The notes under the pieces are model-generated. The model worked only from the letters and a program-made list of their open reading frames with translations, searched no databases and was not told the DNA's origin. From the NCBI GenBank assembly GCA_022496185.1, contig WTXG01000428.1, positions 1 to 23,924 on the forward strand: a stretch of 23,924 bases of DNA, given 5' to 3'. This document shows positions 18,355-23,924 of the stretch, piece after piece. The number at the start of each line of letters is the position of its first letter. The stretch's first letter is position 1. Both the position numbers and the translations under genes were made by a program. The stretch is from Multifurca ochricompacta (Eukaryota > Basidiomycota > Agaricomycetes > Russulales > Russulaceae).

Positions 18355-18947
18355 TGTTACGTCCGGTGTGAGACGTTCTGCACGACTTGTGCGACAGCTT
18401 GTGTTCGTAAGTTCAGATAGGAGGTCAATAGGACCTCCTGGAGTTCTTAGGGGAGAGTCAAAGTCAAAGGGGCTGTTCCCTAATGACGATGTTAAGTGGG
18501 AAGTGCCGAAAGCACTGAGATGATCAAGTCAAGAGTCCAAGGGAGAGTCCAGAAGACAAACACCGATGTATTCAATAAGTCGAGTCTGAGGCTTACAGGG
18601 TAGCTACAGCGGACTTATATACGTAATTCAGTGGGCGTCTACGAGATAAGATATGGGAGTCAGGTGGGCCCAAATATACGGAAGCGGACGGCGTAAAGTC
18701 TAGCTTCTGATAGGGTATTAAGTAAGTGTCCGAACTTAAAGATAAGCGGATAACGAGATAAGAGATAAGAGACTAAACATAGGTACACAGGGCGTCAACA
18801 AGTCCAAAGCAAGTCACGGGGATGGGAGCAAGGCACGTGATGGATCCCAGGATGGGGACGTGATCATGAAGTGCAAGGTAGGCGGCAGGGACGGGTCGTC
18901 GTTGGGGAGGTGGAAGAAAATGGGGGCGGATGGCAGAGGTTGTAACA
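18355..18947 (-). repeat. 3' LTR of gypsy element G (593 bp)
   Basis: It begins TGTTACGTCCGGTGTGAG and ends GAGGTTGTAACA, is close to LTR F, and carries AGACTCGACTT at 18587-18577. It sits inside ORF3 of F: the left flank CTGAT (18350-18354) should be the TSD. A polypurine tract (18951-18961) and ORF3 of G follow on the right. Confidence 0.93.
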
Positions 18948-18978
18948 TCACCCCCTCTCCTGGTTCTAGCAGACCCGG

Positions 18979-20217
18979 CTAGAAACGACTCGTACCGTCA
19001 TCATCTTGTACCAACTCCAAGTAGTCGTCAGCTACATTACGATCATCCATCGTGTAGTCCTCCTTGTCCTCGTCTTGAGGGCAGTGGTGAGTGCGGAGGA
19101 ACCCATAAGGGCCGCGTCGACCACACATGCGGCAGAGATCATGGACCGGGCAGTCCAGCTCTCGATGTCCCGCATTGTGACGCAGGCACTTGCCACACCA
19201 TGCGGACGGGTTGCTGACTGTCGGGGCGACTCCCAGCCGACGGAAGATACAGGACCTGCTCCAGTGCAGGTTGCTACGACAATGCCGACACCACTTGCGA
19301 TTGCGGGGGCAGTTCCAGCTGATGTGATACTTACTATCACAACGCCAACATGTCTCGCCTCGAGGGTTCTCGTGCATGCGTGGCATCTCAAACCGATTCG
19401 GCAGCAGCACGGGAGCAGCCCCCAATGATCGTGGGGGCAGGGGTCGGGCGTACGTGTCGGCGTACCTTTCCGCAATCGTCTGATAAGCATCTCCCTTTTC
19501 CAGCCTCTTTCGAATCTCCACCAACTCCTGTTCGATCTGGAACATCCCGTTGGTCAGCCGGGCCATCATCTTCGCGTGCTCTTTATATTGTTGGTTGAGT
19601 GTTTTGCGTAGAGTTAGATTCTTCCGCAGTCTCATCACCTCGGCTTTGAGACGCGGAAGTCGCATGTCACTCAATACCTCGTCGATGGCGAAAGCCCGCG
19701 GATCTTCGGCAGCCAGGTGCCCCAGCTGTTCGTCGGTCATGGTGTGATGCAGACGACCGGTGTACCTTTCTTCCAGATATACCGGAGCTCCATAGACGGG
19801 GCCGTCCTTCTTCATGCATCCGGCCACGTCTATCCCTCCATTGGTGTAGAAAATGTACTTGGCGATCGCAACTGTCCCGTCGTCCATGGTGATCTCCAAC
19901 GGGTAGTATGTGGAGGAATTCGGGTTGTTAACAAAGAAGGGGAATTCGGGGACTTCGTCATCCGACTCCATACCTATCAGGTCATTGGGATGCGGTTCTT
20001 CACAGTGTTCAAAGTCGTCGTTAGGATTGGGGGACTGGTTCTTGACTCGGGCTTCGGCGGCCTCGTAGTCGATGGGTGAGGAGGGGCGAGTGGAGGGGTG
20101 CGCGGAAGGGAAGTTCTCGACACCCACTGTTGTAGCGGTGAAAGCGTCGACGGCAGCGTTGGCAGCGATGAAAGACATAATAGATTCGATAGTGGTAGGA
20201 CGTTGCTGTGGGAGCAT
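18979..20217 (-). CDS. ORF3 of element G: intact zinc-knuckle coiled-coil protein, function unknown
   Basis: A 412-residue intact ORF lies 36 bases downstream of the pol stop. From MLPQQRPTTIESIMSF it has a Ser/Pro/acidic N-terminal third, a conserved block PEFPFFVNNPNSSTYYPLEI, GGIDVAGCMKKDGPVYGAP, a Leu/Lys/Glu-rich helical stretch (about 185-260) likely to form a coiled coil, then Cys/His motifs at 290-303 and 310-323 (both CX2CX4HX4C), 341-356 (CX2CX6HX4C) and 362-379 (CX2C...HHC). The last 25 residues are acidic and nearly invariant between copies. RNA or DNA binding is likely from the knuckles; a nucleocapsid-like, regulatory or silencing-related role is only inference. In this copy the ORF3 ATG is in frame with the pol stop TAA, so readthrough could make a Pol-ORF3 fusion; in B the frame differs. 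Confidence 0.9.
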   Translation of the reverse strand: MLPQQRPTTIESIMSFIAANAAVDAFTATTVGVENFPSAHPSTRPSSPIDYEAAEARVKNQSPNPNDDFEHCEEPHPNDLIGMESDDEVPEFPFFVNNPNSSTYYPLEITMDDGTVAIAKYIFYTNGGIDVAGCMKKDGPVYGAPVYLEERYTGRLHHTMTDEQLGHLAAEDPRAFAIDEVLSDMRLPRLKAEVMRLRKNLTLRKTLNQQYKEHAKMMARLTNGMFQIEQELVEIRKRLEKGDAYQTIAERYADTYARPLPPRSLGAAPVLLPNRFEMPRMHENPRGETCWRCDSKYHISWNCPRNRKWCRHCRSNLHWSRSCIFRRLGVAPTVSNPSAWCGKCLRHNAGHRELDCPVHDLCRMCGRRGPYGFLRTHHCPQDEDKEDYTMDDRNVADDYLELVQDDDGTSRF

Positions 20218-20253
20218 GTACTGGGGGAATCGACGGGGGTTTGGGCAGTCCTT

Positions 20254-23200
20254 TTAAGCATTCTTGGGCGCTTCTGGATGTCGGATGTGAAACTCCGAGA
20301 TAAGGTCCGGGGCAAAGATATCTCCGGCTGGTTCCCACGAACTGTCAGAGTCTGGGAACCCCTTCCACTTGATTAGGTAGTACAGTTTGCGCCCTCGGCC
20401 TTGTCGTTTGGAATCTAGAACACGCTCCACTTCCCATTCTTCTTCGCCATCGATAAGGTCAGGCGGGGGTCTTGGGAAGTTTTCTCCGTGAATGGAGGTT
20501 TCCTTGTAGGGGGTCAGAAGCTTGGCATGGAAGACTGGGTGGATCTTCCATTTCGGCGGCAATTTCAATTCGTAGGATACGTCCGACAGCTTCCTTGTGA
20601 TCTGGAAGGGTCCGTGACGTCGGGGCACGAGTTTGGCCGAGGGGTGTGACGTGTGAATGTTCCTGCCCTCGAGCCATACCCAGTCATTGGTCCGATAAGG
20701 TGTGAACTTGCTCGGCCGCGTTATCAGAAGCTGTTGCGCCTTTACCAGATTCTCATTGGCCGATTGTCGCAATTCCTCCCATTGGCTTATCCTCTCGGTT
20801 ACTGACGGGACATTAGCGGGTTTATCTGTCCATGTGGTGCGTGGGGTCCAGCCCATGATAAGAGAAAAAGGGGTAGCTTTTGTCGTGCCATTAGGCCACG
20901 AGTTATGGGCGAACTCCGCGGTCGATAGCCATTCTGCCCAGTCATCCTGCCTGCTGTTGCACCAGAATCGGAGGTACTGCTCTAGCCATTGGTTTGTCCG
21001 TTCCGACTGTCCATCCGTTTGAGGGTGGTATGCCGTAGAAATGTTCTGTGTGATGTCCAATGTTTTGCATAGGGCCTTTGTGAATGCCGATGTGAAACGA
21101 GTATCCCTGTCAGAGATAATCTTCTTGGGGAGTCCGTAGTGGCGATACACATGGTTCAGGTAAAGTTTTGCCACTCCCTCGGCTGTGATAGTTTCGTTAC
21201 AGGGAATGAAGAGGGCCGCTTTGGAGCAATCATGGTCCGTAATTGTGAGGATGGTGTCAAAGTCCTGTGATCTGGGCAGCTTGACAATGAAGTCCATCGC
21301 GATGGTCTGGAATGGGGTCGATGCGGTAGGGGTAATGGGGTACATTGGTGGGATCTTCGGATGCGTGTTCACCTTGTTTGCTTGACATGACGCACATCCT
21401 TGTACATAGCTTTCAATGTCCTTTTTCATGTTGGGCCACCAATAGTCTCTTTTAGCCAGGGCGTAGGTGTTGGCGATACCTGGGTGGCCGGCAGAGGGAA
21501 GGTCGTGGTGAAAATGGATCACCCCCCTCTTAATGTTGTCGCCACCGGTGACAACGAGTCGATCCCCATCTTTCCACCAAAGGCCGTCGATCTTCTTCAG
21601 ATTGTGAGCATCGGCCCATGAAGAGCACAGGTCTTGGTTCATATTTTGGGAGACTTGTGCCCAAAGGTCCATGTCGTGGAAACTGACTACGGCCGATTTT
21701 GCAAAGACCTCTTCTGGGAGGACGGTGATGTCATTATTGTCGTCCTCTCCTGTATGCATATCCGGTCTTCGTGATAAGGCATCTGCTCTAGCATTCTGGC
21801 TTCCCGCGATATGTTTCAATGTAAAGTTGTATTCCTCCAACTCCAAAACCTCTCGTGCCACGCGTCGACTGATTTTGTGGGGTTCTTTCCAATATAGTAG
21901 GTTGGAATGGTCGGTGTAGATGATGGTCTTGTGCGAGGTTCCTGCCAGATAGGGCCGCCAGTGCCGCAATGCTTTGACTATGGCTAAAAGCTCTCTGTCC
22001 CAGATGTCATAGTTTCTTTCGGCTGAGGAGAAGGTTTCAGAGTAGTATGCCACTGGATGGAGTGTTTGTGTGGCGTCACGCTGATATAACACTGCCCCGT
22101 TCGCAAAGTGAGAGGCGTCCACCTCTAATTCGAAGGGGCGACTCAGATCCGGCTGGATGAGTACCGGTTCTGACCCAATTAGATTCCTAATCTGCTCGAA
22201 TGCCTGCTGCTGTGTTGCACCCCAATACCATAGTACGTCCTTCTTCAGTAGATCGTTCAGCGGCCGTGCTATGCCTGAAAATCCCTTGACGAATCGTCGG
22301 TAGAAGTTGCAGAATCCGATAAACGACCGGACGTCTTTAACGCAAGTCGGCACTGGCCATTCTCGAATTCCTTGTACTTTAATGGGATCCATACGCACTT
22401 GTCCTCCTTCCAAGATGACCCCTAGGTACTCAACACTCCGTTGCTCGAAGGAACATTTAGCTGGTTTGAGGTACAGGTCATGTTCTCGCAGTATGTCCAG
22501 TACCTGGTGTACTCGCTCTCGATGGTGGTCTAAATTGTCTGAGGTAGCAACCAGGATGTCGTCCATGTAGACCACTACTTCTCCGGTGAGGATGAGATCG
22601 CAGAAAATGTGGTTCATCATAGACTGGAACGTTGCCGGCGAATTCGTAAGGCCAAAGAACATGACATTGGGTTCGAACAACCCTTGATTCGTTTTGAACG
22701 CTGCCTTGCACTGGTCTCCTTCCCTGATTCTAACGTTGTTGTAGCCCCACCGCACGTCCATCTTTGAGAAGAGGGCCTTATCCCTCATGGTGTCGATGAG
22801 TTCAGAGATGAGCGGCAGGGGGTAGGCATTTTTCACGGTATATGCATTGAGTCGTCGATAATCCTGAACCGGCCGCAGCTTGCCATCCTTCTTCTTGATG
22901 AAGAAGAAAGGCGAGGCGTACTGCGACTTGGAAGGGCGAATGTAACCTTTTGCCAAATGTTCTTCGAGGAATTCCGTCAATGCTACCTGCTCTGACTGGG
23001 ACAGTGGGTAGATTTTACAATCTATGGCGGGTGGTGTATCCGGGAGTAGGTCTATGGCATGGTCCCATGGTCTGGAGGGCGGAAAACGCTGGGATTCTTC
23101 CTCGGAAAACACCTTCCAATGTCGATGGTAGGTACTCGGTACTATGTCGCTGTAGGTCTTTTCTGCCTGTCCCTGTATCGCCTTTTGAGCTAATTCTGAC

Positions 23201-23736
23201 GCTTTGGTGACGTAGCAGTAGCCTGGGTCTTCTTCCTCGGTACCAGTAGCTTTTATCATTGGATGTCTGACTGCGTAATCATATCCCATCGATGTGATGA
23301 TGGTGGGGTATGATTCCTTATCCATCGTTGCATCTGCCCAGTTGATTTTTGGTTCGAATGCGGCGAGCCATGGATATCCAAGAATAAGGTCCTCGTCCCC
23401 TAGGTCAGTGATGAGGAAGCGAATGTTCTTTGTAGCTTCTCCAACCTGGACCCTCAGATCCGTGTAATGAGTGATCTTCCCTGCACGATTGGCTGTCCCG
23501 TCGATGTTCCAAATGTTTTTTTCTTGGGGAAGTGCCAGCCGTCCCAAACCCATTGTTCTAAGTAGTCGTGGATGAATAAAATTGTCCGTGGCTCCTGAGT
23601 CCACTAAAATATCTCGGTCGGCCGTCCTCTGTGTAGTTTCAAAATGGACTGGTATTTTCAACGATTTGAATCGACTAGCATACACAGAGGTAACATGGAG
23701 TGCTCGCGCCCAGGCCGATGGGGTTGAGCCTAACAA
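20254..23736 (-). CDS. Pol polyprotein of element G: protease-RT-RNase H-integrase-chromodomain, intact
   Basis: The 1,160-residue frame is uninterrupted. The aspartic protease has LVDSGATDNF (DSG at 46-48). RT includes LRPVQDYRRLNAYTVKNAYP and the catalytic YMDD at 390-393. RNase H has ELEVDASHFANG (about 535) and YTDHSNLLYW. Integrase has an HHCC finger (HPGIANTY...CASC, about 740-785), catalytic Asp in MDF (about 815) and SDRD (about 874), and Glu in DGQSERTNQW (about 910). Next come a GPY/F-like module (RRHGPFQI...HPVFHAKLL) and a chromodomain (EEWEVERVLD...LYYLIKWKGFPDSDSSWEP, 1096-1155) that can direct integration to marked chromatin. This is a chromovirus. Translation would come from gag by a -1 shift; the coordinate start is the first pol-frame codon after the slip. 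All key catalytic residues are present. Confidence 0.96.
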   Translation of the reverse strand: MLGSTPSAWARALHVTSVYASRFKSLKIPVHFETTQRTADRDILVDSGATDNFIHPRLLRTMGLGRLALPQEKNIWNIDGTANRAGKITHYTDLRVQVGEATKNIRFLITDLGDEDLILGYPWLAAFEPKINWADATMDKESYPTIITSMGYDYAVRHPMIKATGTEEEDPGYCYVTKASELAQKAIQGQAEKTYSDIVPSTYHRHWKVFSEEESQRFPPSRPWDHAIDLLPDTPPAIDCKIYPLSQSEQVALTEFLEEHLAKGYIRPSKSQYASPFFFIKKKDGKLRPVQDYRRLNAYTVKNAYPLPLISELIDTMRDKALFSKMDVRWGYNNVRIREGDQCKAAFKTNQGLFEPNVMFFGLTNSPATFQSMMNHIFCDLILTGEVVVYMDDILVATSDNLDHHRERVHQVLDILREHDLYLKPAKCSFEQRSVEYLGVILEGGQVRMDPIKVQGIREWPVPTCVKDVRSFIGFCNFYRRFVKGFSGIARPLNDLLKKDVLWYWGATQQQAFEQIRNLIGSEPVLIQPDLSRPFELEVDASHFANGAVLYQRDATQTLHPVAYYSETFSSAERNYDIWDRELLAIVKALRHWRPYLAGTSHKTIIYTDHSNLLYWKEPHKISRRVAREVLELEEYNFTLKHIAGSQNARADALSRRPDMHTGEDDNNDITVLPEEVFAKSAVVSFHDMDLWAQVSQNMNQDLCSSWADAHNLKKIDGLWWKDGDRLVVTGGDNIKRGVIHFHHDLPSAGHPGIANTYALAKRDYWWPNMKKDIESYVQGCASCQANKVNTHPKIPPMYPITPTASTPFQTIAMDFIVKLPRSQDFDTILTITDHDCSKAALFIPCNETITAEGVAKLYLNHVYRHYGLPKKIISDRDTRFTSAFTKALCKTLDITQNISTAYHPQTDGQSERTNQWLEQYLRFWCNSRQDDWAEWLSTAEFAHNSWPNGTTKATPFSLIMGWTPRTTWTDKPANVPSVTERISQWEELRQSANENLVKAQQLLITRPSKFTPYRTNDWVWLEGRNIHTSHPSAKLVPRRHGPFQITRKLSDVSYELKLPPKWKIHPVFHAKLLTPYKETSIHGENFPRPPPDLIDGEEEWEVERVLDSKRQGRGRKLYYLIKWKGFPDSDSSWEPAGDIFAPDLISEFHIRHPEAPKNA

Positions 23737-23924
23737 AAATCCTTCTTTGCAAACGCCTTTTCTACTAAGAGGGCGCGCACATCCTCACTCTCCTTCATCA
23801 TATTGGCCCATATTTCCTGCGCCTTTTCTTCTTTAGACCGCTTGTCCACCGTTGGTGGGTTATTCTGAGCAGGCGGTTCTGACGCCGTCGCGGCGGTGGC
23901 GACTCGTGCTCCTTTCTTGGGGCA
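23730..23924 (-). CDS. Gag of element G, C-terminal 64 residues (partial)
   Basis: The frame enters from the right edge at the last Cys of the CCHC knuckle (CPKKGARVATAA) and runs through EEKAQEIWANMMKESEDV and LLVEKAFAKKDFC to TAG at 23732-23730. No stop interrupts it; codons that are TGA in B and C after the KKG motif are CGA here. The rest of Gag and the 5' LTR lie outside the window. Together with pol and ORF3 it suggests that G is an autonomous copy. Confidence 0.88.
   Translation of the reverse strand, partial: CPKKGARVATAATASEPPAQNNPPTVDKRSKEEKAQEIWANMMKESEDVRALLVEKAFAKKDFC
23736..23742 (-). other. Putative -1 frameshift heptamer GGATTTT (element G)
   Basis: Gag reads AAG GAT TTT TGT TAG; pol reads GGA TTT TTG TTA GGC. 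Slipping both tRNAs by one base on G GAT TTT leads straight into the intact pol frame. The register and position just before the gag stop match C and B. Confidence 0.65.

Overview
The window is about 24 kb of repeat-dense genomic DNA from a filamentous fungus, most likely a basidiomycete (Agaricomycetes). The evidence is a urease accessory gene with short GT-AG introns, chromodomain Ty3/gypsy (chromovirus) elements, and LINEs ending in an RNase H domain plus a C-x-C...H-x4-C finger. No bacterial features are seen. Only one host gene is recognisable; nearly everything else is nested transposons.

Layout. 1-1202: 5' part of gypsy element D (minus strand; LTR 631-1202, gag remnant running off the left edge), inserted into pol of gypsy element C. 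1203-4126: element C (minus; start of pol, gag with four premature stops, 5' LTR 2935-4126), whose LTR is split by solo LTR E (plus, 3222-3801, TSD AGCAG). 4127-6674: 3' part of LINE L1 (plus), split by a 1,227-bp hAT-like element (5020-6246, 8-bp TSD CCCTTGAC), ending in a poly(A) tract. 6754-7867: ureF (three exons; a tRNA-like sequence lies in intron 2; the last codons are cut off by TGA). 7868-8920: no confident gene. 8921-9596 plus 17082-17400: LINE L2 (minus), split by full-length gypsy element B (9597-17076, 581-bp LTRs, TSD TCATA). 17401-18354: 3' end of gypsy element F, inserted into L2. 18355-23924: 3' LTR, ORF3, intact pol and gag tail of gypsy element G, inserted into ORF3 of F.

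The B/F/G elements have the order LTR-gag-(-1 frameshift)-pol (protease, RT, RNase H, integrase, chromodomain)-ORF3-PPT-LTR. ORF3 is a separate roughly 410-residue protein with a predicted coiled coil, four Cys/His knuckle-like motifs and an acidic tail. It is present in all three copies and I cannot assign it to a standard Ty3/gypsy product; it is the best candidate here for something undescribed. The primer binding site next to the LTR is complementary to the predicted 5' end of the element RNA, which suggests Tf1-like self-priming.

Mutation is strongly patterned. By my reading all 17 differences between the two LTRs of B are transitions explicable at CpG sites. All 13 premature stops found in the colinear frames (gag/pol of B, gag of C, both LINEs, ureF) are TGA. 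This points to cytosine methylation and deamination, or a RIP-like process, acting on the repeats and possibly on ureF, which is squeezed between two convergent LINE tails.
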